DNA of 5,617 bases from Micrococcaceae bacterium UBA6021 (GCA_002427975.1 DIZT01000336.1:1507-7123); one strand, 5' to 3'. Positions 1-4,885 are shown, counted from the first letter of the stretch. Program-made: numbers and translations. The notes: generated by a model from the letters alone, not told the origin.

Positions 1-206
1 GCGCAGGTGTTGAACACCACGACGTCGGCCTGCTCACCGCTGGCCGGCACGTATCCCGCGTCCTCAAGCATGCCTGCCATCCGCTCCGAATCATGCACGT
101 TCATCTGGCAGCCGAAGGTGCGCACCTGATAGGTACGGGGCTGCTGGAGGGCAGAGTCGGCTGACGGGGTGGTACCGGATGCGGGGGAAGGAATGGTCAA
201 ACTCAC
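1..206 (-). CDS. miaB: MiaB, tRNA-2-methylthio-N6-dimethylallyladenosine synthase (5' part only)
   Basis: This is the N-terminal fragment of a radical-SAM methylthiotransferase, which in this family adds the 2-methylthio group to isopentenyl-adenosine 37 of tRNAs using two 4Fe-4S clusters. The visible part is about 68 residues and runs off the left edge. After a poorly conserved tail of about 25 residues it reads [20 protein letters not shown] and then VVFNTCA. These hold the first two cysteines (in FGCQMN and NTC) that ligate the auxiliary cluster in the UPF0004 domain; the radical-SAM CxxxCxxC lies outside the window. I place the start at GTG 206-204 because an in-frame TAA lies one codon upstream (212-210), so nothing longer is possible. 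TTG at 200-198 (product starting LTIPSPAS) has AGG five bases before it and is a reasonable alternative. It lies 43 bp after recX on the same strand, so it probably belongs to the recA-recX transcript. Confidence 0.93.
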   Translation of the reverse strand, partial: MSLTIPSPASGTTPSADSALQQPRTYQVRTFGCQMNVHDSERMAGMLEDAGYVPASGEQADVVVFNTC

Positions 207-249
207 CTGTTAAGGGTACCGGGTCAGCGAAGACGCCGCTCCGGCACCA

Positions 250-981
250 CTACGGTTCCACCTGGTAGTCCCCGCGGTTGTCGGCATGGTTCTCTGCCTT
301 GCTGTCCACACGGGCGTCGAGTACCTCGCCCACGATCCGGAACGCCTGCGACGGCTGGTAGCCCTTGCGGGCCAGCATTGACGCCAGCCGCCGGGTGGTT
401 TTGTCCCGCTCGGCGCGGTCGGAAAGGTCCGTGCCTGCCCGGAGCTTCCGCTCGACCAGGAGCCGGGCGGACGCTTCCTCGTCCGCGTCGGACAGCTGTT
501 CCAGCGCGGCGGCTGCCGTGTCCGGGTCAATCCCTTTATCCGCCAGCTCGCGGCGAAGGGCACCCTTGGCGAGCTTCCGCGACTGCGAGCGGCTGCGCAC
601 CCACATGTCCGCGAATTCCGCGTCGTCGATGAGGCGGACCTCCTGGAACCGGTCCAGGACGGCCTCCGCCACGTCCTGGGGAATATTCCGTTCAGCCAGC
701 TTGCGGGCCAGCTGCAACCGGCTCTTGGCCGAACTGGTCAGCTGCCGGAGCACGATGGCCCTCGCCACTGACGCGGGATCCGGTTCGGCGTCTGCGGCGA
801 TGGCTGGATCCGGATCAGGTCCGTCCGGCCCGAAACCACGGCGTCCGCCGCCCCGGCTCCGCTGGCCTCGCCCCGATCCGGAGTCCCGCTCAGCCGTCAG
901 GTCCGGGGCATCCCGGTCAGCCACACGCCAGCCGGCGTTCTGCCCGGCCGTCAGATCCGCGGCATCCCTAGAAGCCGTCAA
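250..981 (-). CDS. recX: RecX, RecA regulatory protein
   Basis: A 243-residue RecX-family protein. RecX proteins bind RecA filaments and modulate (usually inhibit) recombinase and co-protease activity, so they are co-expressed with recA. The RecX core begins near residue 70 ([16 protein letters not shown]) and continues through the helical repeats typical of the family: [55 protein letters not shown] and, near the C-terminus, [14 protein letters not shown]. Before the core is a low-complexity tail of about 69 residues with an imperfect internal duplication (RDAADLTA at 5-12, RDAPDLTA at 23-30), an arginine/glycine patch (37-49) and an acidic/proline stretch. The listed start is TTG 981-979, overlapping the recA stop by 14 bp, with GAAGG three bases upstream. 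That spacing is tight, so GTG at 924-922 remains possible. The overlap implies translational coupling to recA. Confidence 0.93.
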   Translation of the reverse strand: MTASRDAADLTAGQNAGWRVADRDAPDLTAERDSGSGRGQRSRGGGRRGFGPDGPDPDPAIAADAEPDPASVARAIVLRQLTSSAKSRLQLARKLAERNIPQDVAEAVLDRFQEVRLIDDAEFADMWVRSRSQSRKLAKGALRRELADKGIDPDTAAAALEQLSDADEEASARLLVERKLRAGTDLSDRAERDKTTRRLASMLARKGYQPSQAFRIVGEVLDARVDSKAENHADNRGDYQVEP

Positions 982-2026
982 CAGCCTTCAGCTTCGGAGT
1001 GTCTTTGGCATCGGCTTCAGCGGGCTTGACTACCCCGACACCAAGCTTTTCCTTGATCAGGCGCTCCAGTTCGGCTGCCAGCTCGGGGTTGTCGCGCAGG
1101 AACCGGCGGGAGTTCTCCATGCCCTGGCCCAGCTGGTCACCGTCGTAGGTGAACCACGAACCGGACTTCTTGATGATGCCGTGCTCAACGCCCATGTCGA
1201 TGATGCCGCCCTCACGGGAGATGCCCTGGCCATAAATAATGTCGAATTCGGCGATTTTGAAGGGCGGGGCCATCTTGTTCTTGACGATCTTCGCCTTGGT
1301 GCGGTTACCGACGGAGTCGGCACCTTCCTTGAGCGTCTGGATCCGACGGACGTCGATGCGGATGGACGCGTAGAACTTCAGGGCCTTACCACCGGTGGTG
1401 GTCTCCGGGGAGCCGAAGAACACGCCGATCTTTTCACGGAGCTGGTTGATGAAGATGGCCGTGGTTTTGGTCTGGCTCAGGCGGCCGGTGATCTTTCGCA
1501 GCGCCTGGCTCATGAGGCGGGCCTGCAGACCGACGTGGCTGTCGCCCATGTCGCCTTCGATTTCAGCACGCGGAACAAGGGCGGCCACGGAGTCGATGAC
1601 GATGACGTCCAGCGAACCGGAGCCGATCAGCATGTCCATGATTTCGAGGGCCTGCTCGCCGGTATCCGGCTGTGAGACCAGGAGGGCGTCCGTATCCACA
1701 CCCAGTCTGGCGGCGTATTCCGGGTCCAGGGCGTGCTCGGCATCGATGAAGGCAGCAATGCCGCCCAGTCGCTGCGCGTTGGCAACGGCGTGGAGGGCCA
1801 CTGTGGTCTTACCGGAGGATTCCGGACCGTAGATCTCCACCACGCGGCCGCGGGGAAGGCCGCCAATTCCCAAAGCCACGTCCAACGCGATGGATCCGGT
1901 AGGAATGACCTCGATGGGGGCACGGACTTCATCGCCCAGCCGCATGACCGAGCCCTTGCCGAACTGCTTGTCAATCTGTGCCAGCGCTGCGTCGAGCGCC
2001 TTTTGACGATCCGGGGCTGCCGCCAT
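968..2026 (-). CDS. recA: RecA recombinase
   Basis: A complete 352-residue RecA, the ATP-dependent strand-exchange protein and co-protease for LexA self-cleavage. The Walker A motif GPESSGKT is at residues 67-74, the catalytic glutamate is in AEHALD (E97), and Walker B VIVIDS (D145) is followed by DNA-binding loop L1 (about 157-168, [12 protein letters not shown]). The [22 protein letters not shown] stretch (192-213) carries loop L2, and KALKFYAS follows. The C-terminal domain ends in a short acidic/lysine tail ([19 protein letters not shown]). Unlike M. tuberculosis RecA, it contains no intein: the P-loop and L2 regions are uninterrupted. The start ATG 2026-2024 is set by AGAGGTG at 2033-2039, six bases upstream, and by the family-typical N-terminus. 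It overlaps recX and is preceded by a 232-bp leader with candidate PafBC-type and LexA elements. Confidence 0.99.
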   Translation of the reverse strand: MAAAPDRQKALDAALAQIDKQFGKGSVMRLGDEVRAPIEVIPTGSIALDVALGIGGLPRGRVVEIYGPESSGKTTVALHAVANAQRLGGIAAFIDAEHALDPEYAARLGVDTDALLVSQPDTGEQALEIMDMLIGSGSLDVIVIDSVAALVPRAEIEGDMGDSHVGLQARLMSQALRKITGRLSQTKTTAIFINQLREKIGVFFGSPETTTGGKALKFYASIRIDVRRIQTLKEGADSVGNRTKAKIVKNKMAPPFKIAEFDIIYGQGISREGGIIDMGVEHGIIKKSGSWFTYDGDQLGQGMENSRRFLRDNPELAAELERLIKEKLGVGVVKPAEADAKDTPKLKAVDGF

Positions 2027-2032
2027 GGTTCA

Positions 2033-2039
2033 CACCTCT
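2033..2039 (-). promoter_or_regulatory. recA ribosome binding site
   Basis: AGAGGTG on the minus strand, six bases before the recA ATG. It is a good match to the anti-Shine-Dalgarno sequence and supports the chosen start. Confidence 0.8.
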
Positions 2040-2091
2040 AATGCTTTCTCGCTTTGGAGTGGCCTTAGCGGCCATTTCTTGGTCATCTCTG

Positions 2092-2114
2092 ACGCTAATG
2101 GCACCCGCTGACAT
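2092..2114 (-). promoter_or_regulatory. Candidate RecA-NDp / PafBC-type promoter of recA
   Basis: On the minus strand the sequence reads ATGTCAGCG, then eight bases, then TAGCGT. The actinobacterial LexA-independent DNA-damage promoter (RecA-NDp, activated by PafBC in mycobacteria) is recalled as TTGTCRGTG-N8-TAnnnT. Here the spacing is exact, the TAnnnT hexamer matches, and seven of nine upstream positions match. The -10 would be 2092-2097 and transcription would start near 2085, giving a leader of about 60 nt that includes the recA Shine-Dalgarno. The assignment is by motif and position; activity is inferred. Confidence 0.68.
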
Positions 2115-2136
2115 TCTGATCGGATGACATCGCCTA

Positions 2137-2145
2137 TGTGGATAA
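2137..2145 (-). promoter_or_regulatory. Perfect DnaA-box sequence in the recA leader
   Basis: TTATCCACA on the minus strand (TGTGGATAA on the plus strand) is identical to the classical DnaA box. It lies between the candidate LexA box and the candidate PafBC-type promoter, inside a small inverted repeat, GTGG-GTTAT-CCAC. A single box is not evidence of an origin. It may be a DnaA titration or regulatory site, or chance (a given 9-mer is expected in a few percent of windows this size). Confidence 0.4.
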
Positions 2146-2170
2146 CCCACTACGAAAAGCATAGCTTTAC

Positions 2171-2186
2171 CCGAACAGATATTCGA
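2171..2186. promoter_or_regulatory. Candidate LexA (SOS) box upstream of recA
   Basis: CCGAACAGATATTCGA contains CGAAC-N4-ATTCG. The actinobacterial/Gram-positive SOS box core is CGAAC-N4-GTTCG, so this differs at one position in the right arm. It overlaps a second half-site cluster, GAACAGTTC, at 2185-2193. It sits about 145 bp upstream of the recA ATG and about 75 bp upstream of the PafBC-type -10, so LexA would have to act on a separate upstream promoter. A weak -10 (TATGCT, 2158-2163) lies just downstream of the box. Recognition is by motif only. Confidence 0.65.
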
Positions 2187-2258
2187 ACAGTTCCGGCGGC
2201 GTGTCAGGGTGAAAAGGGGTGCCAAGGGGGCAAACGGGGACACGCCTGTATCAGAGTT

Positions 2259-2483
2259 TCAGTCGCGCAGGGGTTTGACGTCGCGGCCCAGGCGCCGCTC
2301 CGGGGGCACGTCCTGGACGTCGCAGACGGCCAGCCACACGTGCCGGGGGCTCAATCCGGCTGCGAGGGCCTGGTCGGCGGTGCGTCCGCCCGCTCCGGCC
2401 AGGACCAGGGTGCTGCTCAGGACCCGGGAGTAGCCGGCCCCGAATTCGTCGTCCATAAGCCGCCAATAGTCACTGATCCGCAC
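2259..2483 (-). CDS. DUF3046 family protein
   Basis: A small protein of 74 residues (75 if TTG 2486-2484 is used) that I recognise as DUF3046, a short actinobacterial family of unknown function. The M. tuberculosis member (Rv2738c) also lies directly upstream of recA. Visible features are the aromatic N-terminus RISDYWRLMDDEFG, a central VLAGAGGRTADQALAAGL, and the HVWLAVCDVQDVP segment near the end. There is no signal peptide, membrane segment or metal motif; one cysteine occurs in AVCDV. I prefer GTG 2483-2481 because relatives begin MR[IL]S; TTG directly before it is in frame and cannot be excluded. No clear Shine-Dalgarno is visible. It diverges from marR with only about 40 bp between starts and points towards recA, 232 bp away. 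Its constant position suggests a link to recA, but no function can be assigned. Confidence 0.85.
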   Translation of the reverse strand: MRISDYWRLMDDEFGAGYSRVLSSTLVLAGAGGRTADQALAAGLSPRHVWLAVCDVQDVPPERRLGRDVKPLRD

Positions 2484-2499
2484 CAATAGAGTCTCTCAC

Positions 2500-2510
2500 G
2501 GTCCCGGACC
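2500..2510. promoter_or_regulatory. Candidate MarR operator (palindrome) in the marR/DUF3046 divergent promoter region
   Basis: GGTCC-C-GGACC is a perfect 5-bp inverted repeat. It ends one base before the candidate marR -10 hexamer, in the gap between two divergent starts. MarR proteins commonly repress their own promoters from such palindromes. The arms are short, so this is a suggestion only. Confidence 0.35.
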
Positions 2511-2511
2511 C

Positions 2512-2517
2512 TAGAAT
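2512..2517 (+). promoter_or_regulatory. marR -10 element (probable leaderless transcript)
   Basis: TAGAAT matches TATAAT at five of six positions. Seven bases separate it from the marR ATG, so transcription would start at or next to the A of the ATG. There is no Shine-Dalgarno between the hexamer and the ATG (TGTTGCC). Together these indicate a leaderless mRNA, which is common in Actinobacteria. No good -35 is visible. Confidence 0.6.
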
Positions 2518-2524
2518 TGTTGCC

Positions 2525-3082
2525 ATGAGCAACCCGGCCGACGGCCTTCCTGAGACAGGCCTTCCTGTGACAGTCCCTGATGGGACGGGTACCGATAAGG
2601 ACACCGTCGATCAGGCCTTGAATACCGTGGAACACCAGATCAGTCTCTTTTGGCGTCGCGCCCGTTCGGTGTCCTATCAGCTCTCGCGGCAGGTCCACCC
2701 GGATATGGAGCCGGCGGCCTACGGCCTGCTTGCGGTGATCCGGCGTGAAGGACCCATCCGGTTGACGGACCTTGCCATGAACATCGGGGTGGGAAAGCCT
2801 TCCGTCAGCCGCCAGATCGCCTTCCTGGAAAGCATCGGGCTCGTTTTCAAAGAAGCTGATCCCTTGGACGGAAGGGCCCAGTCGATCCGACTCACGGAAA
2901 AGGGCGAGGAAAAGATGCATCAGGTCCAGGATGCGCGCCGCCAGGATTTCCGTGAGCGGCTGGGCGAATGGCCGGTGGAAGAGCTGCAGACCCTGGCCGA
3001 ATACATGGCAAAGCTCAACTCCATCTTTGAACTCGACGGCTTGCCGAAGGACTCGTCCGGGCAGGGCGAGCCCACAAAATAG
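2525..3082 (+). CDS. MarR-family winged helix-turn-helix transcriptional regulator
   Basis: A complete 185-residue regulator, the only plus-strand gene here. MarR proteins are dimeric repressors, often released by small phenolic or oxidising ligands. The dimerisation helices flank a winged HTH: TDLAMNIGVGKPSVSRQIAFLESIGLV (81-107) gives the helix-turn-helix, and KEADPLDGRAQSIRLTEKG (109-127) the wing, with the family D-x-R signature as DGR (115-117). A long C-terminal helical region follows (about 128-170). The first 25 or so residues are disordered and carry a GLPET-GLPVT repeat from a 15-bp tandem duplication. No transporter or enzyme gene adjoins it, so no target or ligand can be inferred. 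It ends convergently with clgR at a shared terminator. The ATG is supported by a -10 seven bases upstream. Confidence 0.9.
   Translation: MSNPADGLPETGLPVTVPDGTGTDKDTVDQALNTVEHQISLFWRRARSVSYQLSRQVHPDMEPAAYGLLAVIRREGPIRLTDLAMNIGVGKPSVSRQIAFLESIGLVFKEADPLDGRAQSIRLTEKGEEKMHQVQDARRQDFRERLGEWPVEELQTLAEYMAKLNSIFELDGLPKDSSGQGEPTK
2543..2572 (+). repeat. 15-bp tandem duplication inside marR
   Basis: Two adjacent copies of GGCCTTCCTGWGACA (2543-2557 and 2558-2572) differ at one base. The reading frame is kept, giving GLPET and GLPVT in the N-terminal tail of the MarR protein. It looks like a recent in-frame slippage or duplication event. Confidence 0.85.
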
Positions 3083-3091
3083 CCACGGAAC

Positions 3092-3130
3092 ACAGTAAAG
3101 CCTCCGGCCCATGGCTGGAGGCTTTACTGT
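3092..3130. terminator. Bidirectional terminator hairpin between convergent marR and clgR
   Basis: A perfect 14-bp stem (ACAGTAAAGCCTCC at 3092-3105, GGAGGCTTTACTGT at 3117-3130) encloses an 11-base loop that can itself pair (GCC-CAT-GGC). It lies 10 bp after the marR stop and 28 bp after the clgR stop, where both transcripts must end. The trailing U tracts are short: ATTT on the plus strand and GTTCC on the minus strand. It is therefore not a textbook intrinsic terminator, but stem length and placement make the role likely. Confidence 0.82.
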
Positions 3131-3157
3131 ATTTCCCGTCTGGCTCCTGCGGGCGGC

Positions 3158-3517
3158 TTAGCGTGCGCCGGAAAGCAGACCCTTGGAGAGTTCGTTGTTC
3201 AGTTCGGCGCTCAGGTCGCGATCAAGGTCGCGGCCATAGCGCTGTGAGAATTCCTGGGGAACGGTGTCCGGAACGGCAACGCCCTCGGCGACGGCGACGC
3301 GGTCGCTGACTTCCCTGAGCATGCTGGACAGCGGCACGTCCAAGGCTGAGCAGATTGACGAGAGGAGCTCTGACGAAGCTTCCTTCTGGCCACGCTCCAC
3401 CTCACTGAGGTAGCCCAAGGAAACACGGGCACTGTGCGAAACTTCGCGGAGCGTACGTCCCTGGCGCTGGCGTACATCGCGCAGGACATCACCGATTTCG
3501 TGACGAAGTACAACCAT
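3158..3517 (-). CDS. clgR: ClgR, XRE-family regulator of Clp protease genes
   Basis: A 119-residue helix-turn-helix protein matching ClgR, the actinobacterial activator of clpC and clpP1P2 and other proteostasis and repair genes. The XRE-type HTH covers about residues 7-62: [60 protein letters not shown], with [21 protein letters not shown] the characteristic ClgR stretch. The C-terminal region (about 70-119) is charged and ends [10 protein letters not shown]. Known ClgR proteins are Clp substrates, so this tail may carry the degradation signal (inference). I chose ATG 3517-3515 because GAAGGAG precedes it by six bases and the product then begins at the family N-terminus, [10 protein letters not shown]. 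An in-frame ATG at 3610-3608 would add 31 residues ([18 protein letters not shown]...). Its position next to ftsK-pgsA-cinA is the conserved one. The upstream region holds an ECF-type promoter candidate. Confidence 0.93.
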   Translation of the reverse strand: MVVLRHEIGDVLRDVRQRQGRTLREVSHSARVSLGYLSEVERGQKEASSELLSSICSALDVPLSSMLREVSDRVAVAEGVAVPDTVPQEFSQRYGRDLDRDLSAELNNELSKGLLSGAR

Positions 3518-3523
3518 CTTGCG

Positions 3524-3530
3524 CTCCTTC
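3524..3530 (-). promoter_or_regulatory. Strong ribosome binding site deciding the clgR start
   Basis: GAAGGAG on the minus strand, six bases before ATG 3517-3515. It is the best Shine-Dalgarno around clgR and argues for the 119-residue product over the 150-residue one starting at 3610. Confidence 0.75.
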
Positions 3531-3639
3531 TGTTCGCTTTTGGCCTGATCGGCGAGGCCCACATCCTTCCAGCGGACAACGCCGTTTATGGATACGGGCT
3601 GCTTTACCATCTGTATCGCCTTGCTCCCTCATAAGTTCG

Positions 3640-3655
3640 GTCCGCCGTGGCGAAC
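3640..3655 (-). promoter_or_regulatory. Imperfect palindrome resembling a ClgR operator
   Basis: GTTCGC-CACG-GCGGAC on the minus strand is an inverted repeat with one mismatch, lying between the promoter candidate and clgR. Known ClgR sites centre on CGC-N5-GCG. Here the two triplets are four bases apart, so the spacing is one short and the match incomplete. It could be an autoregulatory site or unrelated. The outer arms GTTCG (3651-3655) and CGAAC (3635-3639) form a second, wider pairing. Confidence 0.35.
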
Positions 3656-3711
3656 CGTGGTGGTTTATTCATCCTAGGCGCCTCCGCTCTCCGGAAGCGA
3701 CACAATGTAAT

Positions 3712-3738
3712 AACTAATGGATACCGGGATTTGTTCCC
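3712..3738 (-). promoter_or_regulatory. Candidate ECF sigma factor promoter of clgR
   Basis: On the minus strand GGGAAC (3733-3738) is followed after 18 bases by GTT (3712-3714). This fits the GGAA(C/T)-N18-19-GTT pattern of SigH/SigR and SigE-type ECF factors in Actinobacteria. clgR is reported to depend on SigE in mycobacteria and SigH in corynebacteria, so the position is biologically sensible. Transcription would start near 3705, giving a leader of nearly 190 nt before ATG 3517. The -35 overlaps a hairpin that could instead be the terminator of the cinA operon. Confidence 0.5.
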
Positions 3739-3742
3739 GGCA
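3722..3742 (-). terminator. Hairpin after cinA, possible terminator of the ftsK-pgsA-cinA operon
   Basis: An eight-pair stem with one G-U wobble (TGCCGGGA at 3735-3742, TCCCGGTA at 3722-3729) with loop ACAAA, 18 bp after the cinA stop. It is followed by an AT-rich but interrupted tract (TCCATTAGTTATTACATT), so it is only a moderate intrinsic terminator. Its left arm coincides with the candidate clgR ECF -35. Confidence 0.45.
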
Positions 3743-3760
3743 ACTTTACGCCCGGTAGCT

Positions 3761-4240
3761 TCAGGAAGATAGGGCCGCGATCAGACCTTCCAGCGCAGCA
3801 CCACAGGCCTGTCCTCGGATCTCTGCGCGGTTGCCCGCAAAACCGTACTCGACGTAAGACGCACCGTCCGCTGTGGCAACCCCGATGAACACCGTCCCCA
3901 CCGCTTTGCCCGCATGTTCCTCCGGGCCGGCTACCCCTGTTGTGGCCACGCCGATGTCAGCACGCAGGGCAGTCCTTGCCCCGGCCGCCATAGCCGCTGC
4001 CACGGCGCCGTCAACCGATCCGGCGGCGGCCAGCAGCTCTGCCGGAACACCCAGGACGTCCACTTTGACGGAGTTCTGGTAGGCCACCACACCGCCTTGG
4101 AGCATGCCTGAGGCTCCGGCTGTATCGGCGAGAACGGCACTCACCATTCCCGCGGTGAGCGACTCCGCGGTGGCTACCGTGCGGCCCATATCCAGGGCCT
4201 TCTTGACTGTCTGTTCCGCCAGGTGGTGAAGGTTGGTCAC
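3761..4240 (-). CDS. CinA C-terminal domain protein, probable nicotinamide-nucleotide amidohydrolase (PncC type)
   Basis: A complete 159-residue stand-alone CinA C-terminal domain. Proteins of this family deamidate NMN to NaMN, recycling the nicotinamide mononucleotide released by DNA ligase into NAD synthesis. Visible motifs are TAESLTAG (24-31, with the family's nucleophile-position serine S27), the GGVVAYQNSVKVDVLGV stretch (49-65) with the conserved lysine K59, VATTGVAGP (98-106), and KAVGTVFIGVA (112-122). The N-terminal MoaB-like domain of full-length CinA is absent, as is usual in Actinobacteria. The start is GTG 4240-4238, with GGGAG five bases upstream; this Shine-Dalgarno overlaps the pgsA stop codon. 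It is downstream of pgsA with a 9-bp gap, so is translationally coupled. The competence-induced name (cinA) reflects homology only; nothing here indicates competence. Confidence 0.92.
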   Translation of the reverse strand: MTNLHHLAEQTVKKALDMGRTVATAESLTAGMVSAVLADTAGASGMLQGGVVAYQNSVKVDVLGVPAELLAAAGSVDGAVAAAMAAGARTALRADIGVATTGVAGPEEHAGKAVGTVFIGVATADGASYVEYGFAGNRAEIRGQACGAALEGLIAALSS

Positions 4241-4245
4241 GTCGG

Positions 4246-4250
4246 CTCCC
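4246..4250 (-). promoter_or_regulatory. cinA ribosome binding site overlapping the pgsA stop
   Basis: GGGAG on the minus strand shares its first G with the pgsA TAG and lies five bases before the cinA GTG. This arrangement suggests reinitiation by ribosomes finishing pgsA. Confidence 0.65.
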
Positions 4251-4885
4251 TAGTTGCCAGCTGTAGTTTTTCCGGACTGTTTGCCCTGTGACCGGATCCG
4301 CAGGGCTTCAATGACGTATTCGACGCCGGTCCATACGGTGATCAGCACAGCCACCATCAGGACGGCGAAAGCCACCCACACCAGCCACGGTGCCAGCGCG
4401 CCGAGCGGCAGGAGATACAGGAAGATCGCGGCCGTCTGAACGACGGTCTTGAGCTTGCCCCCGCGCGAGGCCGGGATGACGCCGTACCGGATGACAAAAA
4501 AGCGAAGGGCGGTGATGCCCCATTCCCTGACGAGGATGACGATGGTAACCCACCACGGCAATTCATTGAGGATGGAGAGCATCACCAGTGCTGAGCCGAT
4601 GAGGAGCTTGTCGGCAATGGGGTCGGCGATCTTGCCGAAATTGGTGACGAGGCCGCGGCTCCTGGCGATGTCGCCGTCGAGCTTGTCAGTGTAGATGGCG
4701 ACGGCGAACGCCACCACGGCGGCCCAGCGCCACAGCCCTGACTCACTGGTCAGCCCGGGAGCATCGGCGAGGAGGAACCAGACGAAGAACGGCACCAGGG
4801 CGATCCGCAGCATGGTCAGGATATTGGGAAGGTTCCAGATTCCTGGGCTGCTGGAGCCGGCAGCGGTCGCTTCGGTGCTAGTCAC
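4250..4885 (-). CDS. pgsA: CDP-alcohol phosphatidyltransferase, PgsA (CDP-diacylglycerol-glycerol-3-phosphate 3-phosphatidyltransferase)
   Basis: A complete 211-residue integral membrane enzyme. It most likely makes phosphatidylglycerophosphate from CDP-diacylglycerol and glycerol 3-phosphate, the committed step to phosphatidylglycerol and cardiolipin. The family signature D-x2-DG-x2-AR-x8-G-x3-D-x3-D is fully intact: D67, D70-G71, A74-R75, G84, D88 and D92 (in TDKLDGDIARSRG and FGKIADPIADK). NLPNILTMLRIALVPFF (18-34) opens the first membrane segment. Further hydrophobic segments follow at roughly 53-65, 94-107, 111-120, 148-165 and 168-193, ending in a basic tail (RIRSQGKQSGK). The related phosphatidylinositol-phosphate synthases share the signature, but length and locus favour PgsA. 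The start GTG 4885-4883 is forced, since the ftsK TAG lies three codons upstream in the same frame. Its Shine-Dalgarno abuts it with no spacer, which is odd. Confidence 0.94.
   Translation of the reverse strand: MTSTEATAAGSSSPGIWNLPNILTMLRIALVPFFVWFLLADAPGLTSESGLWRWAAVVAFAVAIYTDKLDGDIARSRGLVTNFGKIADPIADKLLIGSALVMLSILNELPWWVTIVILVREWGITALRFFVIRYGVIPASRGGKLKTVVQTAAIFLYLLPLGALAPWLVWVAFAVLMVAVLITVWTGVEYVIEALRIRSQGKQSGKTTAGN

Noticed and set aside
207..249. Terminator between recX and miaB
   Set aside because: Only a 4-bp stem (GCCG-GAG-CGGC) with no U tract is visible, so read-through into miaB is more likely.
365..1675. A 436-codon open frame on the plus strand, antisense to recX and recA
   Set aside because: It is exactly antisense to two unmistakable genes. 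Long open antisense frames are expected in high-GC coding DNA, the translation is serine/arginine-rich then featureless, and no ribosome binding site or domain is visible.
968..2026. Possible intein in RecA, as in M. tuberculosis
   Set aside because: The reading frame is 352 codons and the P-loop, Walker B, L1 and L2 regions are continuous, so no insertion is present.
2137..2145. A replication origin near recA
   Set aside because: Only one DnaA box is visible, with no box cluster or long AT-rich unwinding region and no dnaA/dnaN nearby.
2417..3112. A 231-codon minus-strand frame antisense to marR
   Set aside because: It overlaps the clear MarR gene and part of DUF3046 and runs into the terminator. 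It has no recognisable domain and is a shadow frame.
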